64,000 nt of DNA from Phyllobacterium sp. 628 (GCF_014189505.1 NZ_CP050303.1:1-64000); one strand, 5' to 3'. Shown: positions 36,060-45,578, numbered from the stretch's first letter. Made by a program: numbers and translations. The notes: a model not told the origin generated them from the letters alone.

Positions 36060-39023
36060 CTACGAGGCGATGCCACTGTCATTGTCGGGCCAAGCGTCGT
36101 CCGGAACATCGAAGATGTCACCGTTCGGCACCCCGTCAATCTCGTATTTCCGCAGATAGCCGCCGAGAAGATCGCCGAAATTATCGGCCCTTGTCTGCTG
36201 TTTTCCTTCTTCGATCAGGCCCGGCAACAGCATGGCTATGACGCCGACACCGGCTGCAGCCAGTCCGAGGACACCCGCCGCTCCGGCGATCGGAATCATT
36301 CTGAGGATGCTCGGAGCGAATGCCCCTAACCCGCCTTCCACGGCAGAGGCGAGCCCGGCAAGTGTCCCGAGCGAGCCCGCGGTGATGCTGATGCCGCCGC
36401 CGACCGTATCGCCCTTGCGGATCGACTGGACGCCGTCGAATATCCCATACGCCCCGGCGACGATGCCGGCGATGCCCCCAATACCCTTGGCGGCATTTTC
36501 CGCCCGGCTCCAGTTGTCCGTCAGAGTCTTGAAGTTGTCCTCGGACATCTTGCCGATTTTTTTGCCGATGGAAGTCTCGGGATGCTTGTCCGCCACATCT
36601 TTCAGATATTGTTTCCAGGCCTTGATGCCGCCTTCGGTCAAGAGCGTCGCGGTCTGGATCGCTCCGGTGGTGATGTCAACTTTCTGCCGGTCAGTCGGGT
36701 TTCCGCCACTCTGAATCCCCTTGGAGATGGTGACACCGGCCATGAAGAGGCCGCTGACACCATGCAGAACACCCTTGTCGGCCGCTGCTTTGGCCGACGG
36801 ATCCAGCCAGGTCGGGCTAAGCTCGGCGAGCGACTTCGTTCCCTGACGCAGCACATCCCAGCTGCCCCTGAAACCGGCGAGGATCTGTTCAGGCTTTGTG
36901 ACAGTTCCGTCCTTATTGACAAACAGCTCCGGACTGTCCTTGCTGATCTGCTCAATGTAGGCTTTTACCTTTTCCTCGTCCAGCTGATCGCCACCATTGA
37001 TGCCGAATGCCCGCTTTATGTCGTCGAAAGAGGCGTCCTTGAATGCATTTTTCTGCGCGATACCGGAGAAGTTCTCATTCAGCTTGTTGTCGAACTTTCC
37101 AGTGAATTCGGGATCAAGTGCGGCGTTGTAAAGCGCAACTTCCGTGCTGAATGCACCGGCGGCCTTTTCGAACGAATTGTCCTTCAACAGTTCGGTAAGC
37201 CGGTCGCCGGATGCCAGTGACCTCTCATAATAATCCTGGAAATCGCCCTTGTGTTTGGAATTGCCGACGGCCTCCTGGATTTCGCCCGGCTTGTCGATTC
37301 CCAAGGTTTCCTGGAACATCTTTGATGATCCGTAGAATTCTGCGAGCGCTCCCTGCTGGTCGGTTTTGCCGTCCTTGGTGTTTGTTTCCCACAGGTTGTC
37401 GAGAGCCTTGCCGGACTTGATCTCGTCGTCATAGGTTTTCTGCAGAGCGTCCCTGAGACCTTTATTGTCATTCAAGAGGTTGGTCATCTGCTTGGAGCTG
37501 TTCTCCTTCAGATACTTCACCACCTCCGGATCCTTCTCGAGGATATTGATGTGCTCGTTGAGATCCTTGAGCACTTCCTGTGGATCGGGATGGGTGCCGG
37601 CACGGTTGGCGATGCTGACCTTGGAATAGTCGTCCCTCCACATACCGGACTGGGCACCCTTGATGATCAGCTGCTGTGCCGACAGCAGCTCCTGGAGGGC
37701 GGCCGCTTTTTCCTCCTTCGAAAATTTGCCGGGATTTTCGAACAGGTCTTTATTCAATTTACTGGTGTCGGTGCCGTGCACGACGCTGCCGTTGGCAACG
37801 CCGGACAGGAAGGTAATAGCCGAACTTGCATCTTTCGGTGCCTGTTTTGAAATCCAGCTCGTCACGTCACCCTTGCTGAGATTGCCGTCAGGTTTGAACT
37901 TCAGCGGATCGCTTGCCGCTTCAAGCTTATCGAATGCCCCCGGCTGAGACCAGAAATTCAGCGCCTCTTTGAATTCATCGCTGATCTGCGGATTTTCGTC
38001 CTTGTACTTTTTGAGAGCTTCAGCCGTCAGATGTTCGCCTGAACCGGTTTTGCCTTTGATTGCATCAAAGTTCTCGTCAAGGATCGCAGCATATTTGGCA
38101 AGCGTCTTCGATGTTTCGTCAGCCTTGGGGTTCGCCTTTACAAAATCCTTGTAACTGCCGATCTCCTCAGCTTTCTTCGGGCCTTTGATTACCTCAAATC
38201 CGTACTTGCCGAAATCCTGAAGACGTCCTGCCTCCGTGCCATGCTTAGCCTCACCGCTCTTGGTGAAGCCATCAATGCTGGTGTTGGATACGTCGTCTCC
38301 GGACAGCGCGTCGCCCTTTTCATCATACATCGTGACGCGATCAAGGATCTGGCTGGCCCGGAATGCGGCATTGGCATCCTTTTCAAAATCGCCAACGCGA
38401 TCCTTCAGCATATCCTTCACACCGCTCTGGTTGCCCAGGTTTTTAAGCAATGGAGAATCGTCGATGATATCTTGCGCAGAACGTCGGTCATCTTTCGGCA
38501 GTTCCCATTTGATGCCTGCTTTTTCCGCCTGTTCGCGGGCTTCCTTGTCGTCGCTGGCGGACGACACCTCGTTGAGTTCACCCTTGAGGTTGGAAAAGCC
38601 ATATTTGCCGAAATCCTGCAGGCGGCCTGCCTCCGTTCCGTGGCGCGCGTCACCACCCTTCGTGAAGCCGTCGATGCGGCCATTGTCGACGTCCTTGCCG
38701 GCAATCCGGTTTCCGTCTTCATCGAACCTTTCAACATGATCAAGCACCTGCACCGCGCGGAATGCGGCATCGGCATCCGTTTCGAAATCGCCCACCCGCT
38801 CTTTAAGCCGATCTTTGACACCGCTCTGGTTACCGAGATCGCGAAGCAGTGAATCGCCGTTGATGATATCAGCCGCCGAGCGGTCGTCGCCTTTCGGCCG
38901 TTCCCAGATTATGCCCGCCTCCTTGGCGGTTTTCTGGGCTTGCGTCCATGCGTTGACTGTCTCGCCAGAAGGCGTGCTATCTCTGACAACTGTGGAATTG
39001 GTCGATGCGCTGACTTTCGACAT
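36060..39023 (-). CDS. HrpF/NolX/HrpK-like translocator-type protein
   Basis: 987 residues, very hydrophilic and Asp/Lys/Gly-rich, and I find no cysteine in it. The N-terminal part has two imperfect 111-residue repeats (33-143 and 166-276), each with LGNQSGVKD, RVGDFE and HGTEAGRLQDFGKYGF. A long alpha-helical middle follows. The C-terminal ~170 residues contain hydrophobic segments (GIGGIAGIVAGAYGIFDG; GGISITAGSLGTLAGLAS; IAGAAGVLGLAAAGVGVIAM). N-terminal repeats plus C-terminal hydrophobic segments is the architecture of the type III translocators HrpF and NolX. No T3SS gene is in the window and no signal peptide is visible, so the export route is unknown. It is divergent from a LytR-CpsA-Psr gene. 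Confidence 0.75.
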   Translation of the reverse strand: MSKVSASTNSTVVRDSTPSGETVNAWTQAQKTAKEAGIIWERPKGDDRSAADIINGDSLLRDLGNQSGVKDRLKERVGDFETDADAAFRAVQVLDHVERFDEDGNRIAGKDVDNGRIDGFTKGGDARHGTEAGRLQDFGKYGFSNLKGELNEVSSASDDKEAREQAEKAGIKWELPKDDRRSAQDIIDDSPLLKNLGNQSGVKDMLKDRVGDFEKDANAAFRASQILDRVTMYDEKGDALSGDDVSNTSIDGFTKSGEAKHGTEAGRLQDFGKYGFEVIKGPKKAEEIGSYKDFVKANPKADETSKTLAKYAAILDENFDAIKGKTGSGEHLTAEALKKYKDENPQISDEFKEALNFWSQPGAFDKLEAASDPLKFKPDGNLSKGDVTSWISKQAPKDASSAITFLSGVANGSVVHGTDTSKLNKDLFENPGKFSKEEKAAALQELLSAQQLIIKGAQSGMWRDDYSKVSIANRAGTHPDPQEVLKDLNEHINILEKDPEVVKYLKENSSKQMTNLLNDNKGLRDALQKTYDDEIKSGKALDNLWETNTKDGKTDQQGALAEFYGSSKMFQETLGIDKPGEIQEAVGNSKHKGDFQDYYERSLASGDRLTELLKDNSFEKAAGAFSTEVALYNAALDPEFTGKFDNKLNENFSGIAQKNAFKDASFDDIKRAFGINGGDQLDEEKVKAYIEQISKDSPELFVNKDGTVTKPEQILAGFRGSWDVLRQGTKSLAELSPTWLDPSAKAAADKGVLHGVSGLFMAGVTISKGIQSGGNPTDRQKVDITTGAIQTATLLTEGGIKAWKQYLKDVADKHPETSIGKKIGKMSEDNFKTLTDNWSRAENAAKGIGGIAGIVAGAYGIFDGVQSIRKGDTVGGGISITAGSLGTLAGLASAVEGGLGAFAPSILRMIPIAGAAGVLGLAAAGVGVIAMLLPGLIEEGKQQTRADNFGDLLGGYLRKYEIDGVPNGDIFDVPDDAWPDNDSGIAS
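38196..38528 (-). repeat. N-terminal protein repeat, copy 2
   Basis: Codes for residues 166-276. It shares RSAxDII, LGNQSGVKD, RVGDFE, IDGFTK and HGTEAGRLQDFGKYGF with copy 1. Confidence 0.85.
38595..38927 (-). repeat. N-terminal protein repeat, copy 1
   Basis: Codes for residues 33-143 of the HrpF/NolX-like protein. Same length as copy 2, 399 bp away, with gapless alignment and most positions identical at the protein level. Confidence 0.85.
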
Positions 39024-39193
39024 TGGACGTGCGTCTCCTGTCTCCGTGACTTTTCAGTCGGGTGCCGTTAACGATTTGTCATACTTAACCCCTCACCTGT
39101 GAACTGTATGTGACACGTCCGCCCAATCCTTGCGTGCAGACCGTCTTAGTCGAATTGCGCCGCCCTCAAACTTGGGCTTGAAAACCAGCCTCA

Positions 39194-40417
39194 TTGCGTA
39201 AAGATTGGACGGGAATATTATGTCTCGCGCAGCTGTCCCAAAAAGATGTTGCGCCTTCGTTGCCGGTGAATCGTGTGAGCAGTGGATTGATCGAGGAGCC
39301 GCCAGCGTCTGAAAATACCCGGCACGTACTTCGTCGCCATTGGGTACTCTGGTTGCTTGTCATCCTCATCGCCATGGTGCTGGTTGTTGCCGCCGGCGCA
39401 TATATGAGACTGGTTTCCAACGTCAGGCACGTTGAGATAACGCGCAATGATCTGAGCCCTGCCCGCCCCGCAAAAACTCCCTCGTCCGCCTTGAACATTC
39501 TCGTCGTCGGAACAGACCAGCGGGATGGCGAGGAGGCCGGTGAGCGTACAGATACGATCATGCTCGTACACGTGTCGCCTGAACAAAATAACGCGACTGT
39601 GATCAGCTTTCCGCGCGATCTCATGGTTCAACTGCCCGCGTGCCGCAGCCGCGAAGGACTGCCAGGCCAGCGGGGGCACCGTGGCATGATCAACTCATCG
39701 TATACATTCGGCGGTATCTGGTGCGCCTGGAACACCATCGAGACACTTACGGCTATCCGCATCGACCATTTCATCAAGGTCGATTTTAACGGTTTCAGAG
39801 CCATGGTGGATGCTGTGGGCGGGGTGGAGCTGTGCATACCTGAGCCTATCAACGACAAATACGTCCAGCTTAATCTGCCGGCCGGATTGCAAACCCTGCA
39901 AGGCGATCAGGCACTGGGATACGTCCGGGCACGCCACAGCCTCGGTGATGGAACCGATATCGGCCGCATCCAGCGACAGCAGATCTTTGTTGCCGCAATG
40001 GCCAAGAAATCGCTGCAAGGCGGCCCATTGGTGGCACCTTTCCGGTTGTTCGCCCTCATGGATGCGGCAACCAAATCCATCACCACGGATTCCAGCTTCA
40101 CACCTGCGGCAATGATCAAGCTGGCGCTCTTTGCTCGCGGATTGTCGCCGGACAATATCGATTTTATCGTTACACCCTGGCGCTATTCCACTGCTTATCC
40201 CGGCCGGGTCGAATGGCTGGAAAGTCCGGCAAAAAAGCTCTTCCGGTTAATCGCTGCTGACGAGCCCCTCAGCCGCTCTGCGACATTGGAACCCCAATTG
40301 GCAACGGCACGGGAGATAACGGAGGAATCTGGCAACACAGCCATACCCGCCAGAGCCAGTCCCATCAGTCAGCCATCAATAGCACCTGTCCCTTCCGCGC
40401 CCTGCACAATCGACTAA
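39194..40417 (+). CDS. LytR-CpsA-Psr (LCP) family protein
   Basis: Up to 407 residues. A single membrane anchor (WVLWLLVILIAMVLVVAAGA, about 50-70) precedes the LCP domain: NILVVGTDQRDGEEAGERTD, TVISFPRDLMVQLP, then IDHFIKVDFNGFRAMVDAVGGV and GYVRARHSLGDGTDIGRIQR. LCP enzymes transfer polyprenyl-linked glycopolymers to the cell wall and are best known from Gram-positive bacteria. The conserved Arg/Asp residues that bind the pyrophosphate are visible. The start is uncertain: TTG 39194, GTG 39266 and GTG 39275 are in frame and none has a good ribosome binding site. The C-terminus is a Pro/Ser-rich tail. Confidence 0.88.
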   Translation: MRKDWTGILCLAQLSQKDVAPSLPVNRVSSGLIEEPPASENTRHVLRRHWVLWLLVILIAMVLVVAAGAYMRLVSNVRHVEITRNDLSPARPAKTPSSALNILVVGTDQRDGEEAGERTDTIMLVHVSPEQNNATVISFPRDLMVQLPACRSREGLPGQRGHRGMINSSYTFGGIWCAWNTIETLTAIRIDHFIKVDFNGFRAMVDAVGGVELCIPEPINDKYVQLNLPAGLQTLQGDQALGYVRARHSLGDGTDIGRIQRQQIFVAAMAKKSLQGGPLVAPFRLFALMDAATKSITTDSSFTPAAMIKLALFARGLSPDNIDFIVTPWRYSTAYPGRVEWLESPAKKLFRLIAADEPLSRSATLEPQLATAREITEESGNTAIPARASPISQPSIAPVPSAPCTID

Positions 40418-40550
40418 TTTGGCCGTCAGCAGGCTTTCAGCCAGGCATGCGGCCGATGCCATGAAGCCCATACAGGCAAGTGAATTGCAGTTTGCCGACG
40501 GACTTTTGAATGCAGAGTAGCGTTCGTTGCCGCTCGCGCCAGCTCATCAC

Positions 40551-40572
40551 TATATCGTGTATTTACGATATA
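40551..40572. promoter_or_regulatory. ArsR-type operator
   Basis: Perfect 8-bp arms tatatcgt and acgatata are separated by 6 bases, with a further tatatcg half-site at 40581. It lies 38 bp before the ArsR-family start, the right place for autorepression. Confidence 0.65.
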
Positions 40573-40610
40573 CATATTGCTATATCGCGATTCATTCATA
40601 TGTATTGGGT

Positions 40611-40904
40611 ATGAAAAACGATGAGATTCTCAAAGCCCTTGCCCATCCGGTTCGATTGCAGATCGTGCACTGGTTGAAGAGTCCAGAGGCTTATTTTTCC
40701 AGTCAGGAGCATCCTCTTGATTTGGGGGTGTGTGCCAGCCAGTTCTCGCGCTGTGGCTTGTCCCAATCGGCAGTATCTGCGCACCTCGCTGTTTTGCTCA
40801 GGGCGGAACTGGTCACAACCAGACGCGTTGGACAATGGATCTATTACAAGCGCAACGGAGGCACGATCGCGACTTTCTTGCGAGATATGGCTGCGGAAAT
40901 ATAG
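40611..40904 (+). CDS. ArsR-family transcriptional regulator
   Basis: 97 residues from ATG 40611. The frame extends upstream through the operator, so the later start is preferred. A winged helix-turn-helix is evident: ILKALAHPVRLQIVHWL, then the recognition helix in LSQSAVSAHLAVLLRAELV and the wing RRVGQWIYYKRN. The two cysteines (in GVCASQFSRCG) are not the classical ELCVCDL metal site, so it probably senses oxidants or electrophiles rather than arsenic. It lies 93 bp upstream of the Old Yellow Enzyme gene on the same strand and is its likely regulator. Confidence 0.88.
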   Translation: MKNDEILKALAHPVRLQIVHWLKSPEAYFSSQEHPLDLGVCASQFSRCGLSQSAVSAHLAVLLRAELVTTRRVGQWIYYKRNGGTIATFLRDMAAEI

Positions 40905-40997
40905 CCAGATTTACTATCGCTGAAATTACTAAACCGGTCAGGGCGCCGGTTACAAAGCTCCTCCCACAAATTCCAGCCCTGAAATGAAAGGTTTTCC

Positions 40998-42110
40998 ATG
41001 TCTACTCTTTTTGATCCCATCCAAGCCGGTGATATCGAACTTGCCAATCGTGTCGTGATGGCTCCATTGACGCGCAACCGGTCACCCAATGCAGTGCCAA
41101 CTGCGTTAACGGCAACCTATTATTCCCAGCGTGCAACAGCCGGGTTGTTGATCACCGAGGCAACTGCGATCAGCCATCAAGGACAAGGCTACGCGGATGT
41201 TCCAGGACTCTACGCACCTGATCAGATTGCAGGTTGGAAAAAGGTAACGGATGCCGTTCACGCAGCCGGTGGTAAGATCGTCGTCCAGATGTGGCATGTC
41301 GGGCGCATTTCTCACGATACTCTTCAACCCGATGGTGCGGCGCCCGTTGCACCTTCTGCAATTCAAGCGAAGTCCAAAACATTTTTGATCAATGCTGATG
41401 GAAGTGGAACCTTCGCTGAGACATCGCAGCCGCGAGCGCTCGATCTTGCCGAGCTTCCCGGCATTGTGGAGGATTATCGCAAAGCTGCCAGAGCAGCGAT
41501 TGATGCGGGCTTTGATGGCGTGGAGCTTCATGCCGCTAACGGATATCTGATTGATCAGTTCTTACGGTCCGGCAGCAATCACCGAACTGATCTGTATGGC
41601 GGATCAATCGAAAATCGCGCGCGCTTCCTGCTCGAAGTGCTTGATGCCATCACAAATGAAATTGGCGCTGGGCGCACAGGCATCCGGATATCACCGGTAA
41701 CACCTGCCAACGATTCATCGGACCCTGAACCTCAGCCGCTCTTCACCTATGTGGTAGAAAAACTGGCTGCCCATAAACTCGCTTATATCCACATTATTGA
41801 AGGTGCCACTGGCGGTCCACGAGACTTCCAGCAAGGTGACAAGCCTTTCGATTACGCCGCACTGCGCTCTGCATACAAACATGCGGGAGGCAAAGCAGCA
41901 TGGATGGTCAACAACGCCTATGATCCGGCTCTGGCTGAAACGGTCGTTGCCAAGGGCGAGGCCGATCTTGTCGCCTTCGGAAAACTGCTTCTCGCCAACC
42001 CTGATCTTGTTAAACGTCTGCGTGAACGTGCGGATCTCAATACGCCTGACAATGCAACGTTCTATGGCGGTGGTGCAAAAGGTTATACGGACTATCCGAC
42101 TTTGGCTTAG
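40998..42110 (+). CDS. nemA: Old Yellow Enzyme family alkene reductase (NemA-like)
   Basis: 370 residues, a typical FMN-dependent TIM barrel. Family landmarks are MAPLTRNRSPN near 20-30, VVQMWHVGRISH near 95-106, the substrate-binding ELHAANGYLIDQFLRSGSN near 178-196, and YGGSIENRARF after it. It reduces activated C=C bonds or nitro compounds with NAD(P)H. The ArsR neighbour suggests induction by electrophilic substrates. Confidence 0.94.
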   Translation: MSTLFDPIQAGDIELANRVVMAPLTRNRSPNAVPTALTATYYSQRATAGLLITEATAISHQGQGYADVPGLYAPDQIAGWKKVTDAVHAAGGKIVVQMWHVGRISHDTLQPDGAAPVAPSAIQAKSKTFLINADGSGTFAETSQPRALDLAELPGIVEDYRKAARAAIDAGFDGVELHAANGYLIDQFLRSGSNHRTDLYGGSIENRARFLLEVLDAITNEIGAGRTGIRISPVTPANDSSDPEPQPLFTYVVEKLAAHKLAYIHIIEGATGGPRDFQQGDKPFDYAALRSAYKHAGGKAAWMVNNAYDPALAETVVAKGEADLVAFGKLLLANPDLVKRLRERADLNTPDNATFYGGGAKGYTDYPTLA

Positions 42111-42201
42111 GTCAGGCATAAGCGGCTTTGAATTGGCCGCTAAATGGTACCGGCCAACTGAGGGCAGCAGAAAGAATGCTGCCCTCATCTTCGTGCTCAG
42201 A

Positions 42202-42855
42202 TCAGCCTGCCGTGCTCGGCACTGGCGTGTTGAGCAGCTGCTGCTCCCACAGATACGCGATGCCGCTACCAGCGGCATGCTGCTTCAAGATCTCCGTCAG
42301 TTCGGAGGCATGCTCGGTCCGGGCCCAGTCGCGCTGCCATTCTGACGCCAGCGCCAGCCAGGTCATCATGTTTGCGCCGGCCGCGATCATGCGCTGGATG
42401 GCGACCTGGTGCGCTTCGACCGACACGGCGCCCGACGCATCCGTGATGACCGTCACATCCCAGCCTTCCCCGAGGGCCTGGATCGTTGGCATAGCGACAC
42501 ATATCTCCGTCCACAGGCCAGCGATGATCAGTTGCTTACGGCCGGTCGCCTTGACCGCGTCCACCACTATCTGATCCTCCCAGGTGTTGATGAAGGTCCG
42601 GTCGATCACCTTCTGGTCTGGAAACACATCCGTGATTTGCGGAAAGATGAGGCCGCCCCGACCAGCGACTACGCTCGTCAGAATGGTGGGAACGTCGAAG
42701 GCCTTGGCGGTCTTTGCCAGAGCCGTCGCATTGTTGACCACCATCTGGGGTTCGTGGCTGTTCAGATTCGCGAGCTGATATGGCTGGTGGTCGATCAGAA
42801 CGAGTACGGAGTCTTCAGGGCGGAGAAGCGAGGCAAGGCCATTACGAAAGGTCAT
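42202..42855 (-). CDS. Isochorismatase-family hydrolase (YcaC-like)
   Basis: 217 residues. The catalytic triad is visible: Asp in LVLIDHQPYQ near 22, Lys in FPDQKVIDRT, and Cys in LWTEICVAMPT near 118. It belongs to the YcaC-type cysteine hydrolases, whose natural substrates are mostly unknown. It is divergent from the LysR regulator across 147 bp. Confidence 0.9.
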   Translation of the reverse strand: MTFRNGLASLLRPEDSVLVLIDHQPYQLANLNSHEPQMVVNNATALAKTAKAFDVPTILTSVVAGRGGLIFPQITDVFPDQKVIDRTFINTWEDQIVVDAVKATGRKQLIIAGLWTEICVAMPTIQALGEGWDVTVITDASGAVSVEAHQVAIQRMIAAGANMMTWLALASEWQRDWARTEHASELTEILKQHAAGSGIAYLWEQQLLNTPVPSTAG

Positions 42856-43002
42856 GAATACATCCTATTGGTGTTGAGCAAGTTTGGTTTGCGAGATACG
42901 CGCAGCAGCGGCGCTGCCCACAACACGAACCCTGTCATTCCTATTCATGATGGGGTAGTGCTCTCTTGTGCTACGCTGTGTCGCGAAATCAGGAACACCG
43001 AG

Positions 43003-43896
43003 TTGGACATCGAAGAACTGCAGACATTTATAGATGTTGCTGATGCCGGTGGTGTTACGGCCGCTGCCCTCCGGCTCGGCATCTCCAAGTCAATCGTCAG
43101 TCGGCGGCTTGTCCGGCTTGAAGCGGAACTTGGCGTCCAGTTGCTTGTGCGATCCACCCGCGGAGCTACTCTCACAGAAGCGGGAGCCACATTCCGGGAC
43201 TATGCAGCGAGAGTCTGTGCCGAGATCGAGGTGGCCAGGGAAACCATCCTGCCCGCCGGTGAGCTTCGCGGCCGCTTGCGCGTTACCGCGCCACTTTCTT
43301 TCGGGCCCACTCACTTCGCTTCCGTGCTGGCCGAAATGGCGCGGCGCTATCCGCTGCTCCACATCCACACATGCTACAGTGATCACGTCGTCGATCTCAT
43401 CGCAGAGGGTTATGATTGTGCGATACGGCTTGGCTATCTTCAGGATTCCACGCTGATGGCCAGACGCGTTGGACCTATCTATGGTAAATTGGTTGCAAGT
43501 CCGGCCTATATCAAAGCGCATGGATCGCCAGAGACGCCGGAGGAACTCGTCACGCATCAGGCTCTCATGCAAGGGACCGAAGCCTGGCAATTCATGGATG
43601 GCGACAAGATCATCAATATCCGCCCCCAGGGGCGCTTCAAGGCGGACAACGGTACAGCTCTAGTCGCCGCCGCAATAGCAGGGCTTGGGCTCGCTTATCT
43701 CCCCGATGGGCTCATTCACGGATATCTGGCTTCCGGCGAGCTTGTTCCGGTCATGACACGCTATCCGCCACCCCCCGCAGGTATATATGTTGTCCGCCCT
43801 CCAGCTCAGCATCCCGCCAGGAAGGTACGTGTCCTCACCGAAATGCTGATCGAGTGTTTCGAACAGACCCCGGATCCTGATGGCTCTGATCGCTAG
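43003..43896 (+). CDS. LysR-family transcriptional regulator
   Basis: 297 residues from TTG 43003, preceded by aggaac at 8 bases; the open frame runs back to 42409 but overlaps the divergent hydrolase gene. The winged helix reads IEELQTFIDVADAGGVTAAA with GISKSIVSRRLVRLEAELG, and the C-terminal effector domain follows. Divergent orientation suggests it controls the isochorismatase-family gene. Confidence 0.9.
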   Translation: MDIEELQTFIDVADAGGVTAAALRLGISKSIVSRRLVRLEAELGVQLLVRSTRGATLTEAGATFRDYAARVCAEIEVARETILPAGELRGRLRVTAPLSFGPTHFASVLAEMARRYPLLHIHTCYSDHVVDLIAEGYDCAIRLGYLQDSTLMARRVGPIYGKLVASPAYIKAHGSPETPEELVTHQALMQGTEAWQFMDGDKIINIRPQGRFKADNGTALVAAAIAGLGLAYLPDGLIHGYLASGELVPVMTRYPPPPAGIYVVRPPAQHPARKVRVLTEMLIECFEQTPDPDGSDR

Positions 43897-44124
43897 GGTA
43901 CGAAAGGCGCGAAGCTGGGAAGAAGAAGCCATGGCATCAGTTGAAGGATGTATGCGCACTTGATCATCACGTTGCACTCAATTTTTGTGCACTGCGTTTA
44001 TCGGCTCGGTCTCCTGTGCTGGATCTTCCAGCGTGCTTCAGAACCGGACATGACATGTTTGCTTTAAACAGCAACTAAACTTGTTTCAGTTACTGTCATG
44101 ATCCCGATTTCGGGCCTTTCGAAA

Positions 44125-44152
44125 GACAGGGCTCCTCTCAGGAGGCCCTGTC
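44125..44152. terminator. Hairpin in the gap after the LysR gene
   Basis: Arms gacagggctcct and aggaggccctgtc pair with one bulged base. The 313-bp gap 43897-44209, between the LysR gene and the convergent NAD(P)-binding gene, shows no other feature and no gene. There is no T-run. Confidence 0.55.
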
Positions 44153-44209
44153 CGGTTCGTTGCGGGTGGTAATCAGAGCTGGCCCTCTGCGGGATCGGGG
44201 GTCGCCACC

Positions 44210-45079
44210 TCAGGCAGAGGCAACGCTTTCCGATGCAAAGTTGCGATAGGAACGCAGCGGCCGACCTAGAAGTGTTGTCAGGCGCTGGACGTCATCGCCC
44301 TCGGGCACCATGCCGTCCGTCAGGAAGCGCTCGCTCATCATGCGCATGTCATAGGCCATCCAGGCCGGCATGAACTGCTTGAGGTTCTGCTCGAAGGCCT
44401 GCGTATCGCCACCGCCATAGATGATCGGGCGGGCGAGCACGGCCGACCAGATGGCGACAATATCCGCACCGGTCAGTGTATCGGGACCGACCAGATTGAT
44501 GCGGTGGATCGGAAGCGGTTGGGTAGCCTGCTCGCGGCGCAGCAACTCAAGGGCGGCGATCTCCGCGATATCGCGGGTGTCGATCATTGCGAGCCCCTTG
44601 TCGCCGACGGGCATCGGGTAGACGCCGTAGCCGGTGATGACATCCTTGATCGTCAGATCGTTCTGAATGAAATAGGCCGGGCGAAGGATGGTCGCGTGCA
44701 AGCCCATCTGTTCGATCATCCGCTCGACGCCAAACTTACCGGCGAAATGCGGCACGTTCACGTAGACGTCGGGATGGATCACCGACAGATAGACGATCCG
44801 TTCAATGCCAGCCGAGCGGGCGACGTTGAGGGCGATCAAAGCCTGGGTGAATTCGTCCGGCACGACGGCATTCAGCAGGAACAGGGTGGACACGCCATCA
44901 AAGGCACTGCGGAGCGAGTCGACATCGAGAAAGTCACCTTTCACAACAGTAACGCCTGCCGGGAAGTCGGCTTTCGAAGGATCGCGGACGAGGGCACGGA
45001 CATCAGCTCCACGGTTGACGAGGTGTTCGATGACTTGGGAACCAATATTGCCTGTGGCACCAGTAACGAGAATAGTCAT
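44210..45079 (-). CDS. NmrA-like NAD(P)-binding oxidoreductase
   Basis: 289 residues. Rossmann motif TGATGNIGSQV lies near 6-16, then ALVRDPSKADFPAG and VVKGDFLDVDSL, typical of atypical SDRs related to NmrA and quinone or azo reductases. The classical YxxxK is not evident, as usual for this group. Its upstream region is a near copy of the one before the gene at 46296. Confidence 0.88.
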   Translation of the reverse strand: MTILVTGATGNIGSQVIEHLVNRGADVRALVRDPSKADFPAGVTVVKGDFLDVDSLRSAFDGVSTLFLLNAVVPDEFTQALIALNVARSAGIERIVYLSVIHPDVYVNVPHFAGKFGVERMIEQMGLHATILRPAYFIQNDLTIKDVITGYGVYPMPVGDKGLAMIDTRDIAEIAALELLRREQATQPLPIHRINLVGPDTLTGADIVAIWSAVLARPIIYGGGDTQAFEQNLKQFMPAWMAYDMRMMSERFLTDGMVPEGDDVQRLTTLLGRPLRSYRNFASESVASA

Positions 45080-45086
45080 TGGATTT

Positions 45087-45174
45087 TCTCCGGGTTGGAA
45101 TTTCTTGACACCCCGAATATGGATGGTTCGTTATTGATCCAATAGACTATCAATTTAGACACAACGTCTCACAG
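45087..45174. repeat. Duplicated upstream region, copy A
   Basis: 88 bp, about 85 percent identical by eye to 46304-46391 without gaps. It includes the minus-strand leader of the NAD(P)-binding gene. At its right end, 45166-45181, is gtctcac-ag-gtgagac, a perfect 7-bp-arm inverted repeat likely bound by a LysR protein. Confidence 0.8.
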
Positions 45175-45181
45175 GTGAGAC

Positions 45182-45578
45182 GGTATGCTCTCTGATCACT
45201 AAGGAATTGCAGCGTTGTCACTTCGGTCGCGGCGCCGAAACGTTACTATGAGTCAGACTTTTCAGCTTGAGGGAAGCAGAGCAGGTCGAAGCGGATGATA
45301 TGGAGGTGAAACAGGGGCCGGTCGACGCTGAGCGCCAGACACTTGAATGGCTATCGCACCATCCTGCGGTTTCACGGCGTTGCCGTCTACGACACAACGT
45401 TGTCGTCATGGCTGGCTGTTTGGCATAAAGTCGGCCGAAGTTCTGGGGAAAGCGGATAGACCATCCCTCGTTGTTCGATTGAGGCAACGGCTTGGTCTCA
45501 GGCGATATTGCGCCCAGACGGGCTTCGTCTGGTTTTGGCTGCAGTAGATCGGCACAGCGGTGTTCGTAGACTAAGCTT
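45182..45578. other. 397-bp stretch without a supported gene
   Basis: By comparison with copy B, a LysR gene would be expected to start here. Instead the plus strand soon meets stops. A 66-codon plus frame (45347-45547) and an 89-codon minus frame have no family features. It may be decayed remains of a LysR gene, but I cannot align it convincingly. Confidence 0.4.

Noticed and set aside
36060-40417. A type III secretion locus
   Set aside because: Only the translocator-like gene is present; no inner-membrane ring, ATPase or needle genes lie in the window.
42409-43002. Upstream extension of the LysR reading frame
   Set aside because: It overlaps the divergent hydrolase gene and has no LysR-family features; TTG 43003 has a ribosome binding site at the right distance.
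45218-45487. 89-codon minus-strand frame
   Set aside because: Ser/Arg-rich composition typical of a chance frame.
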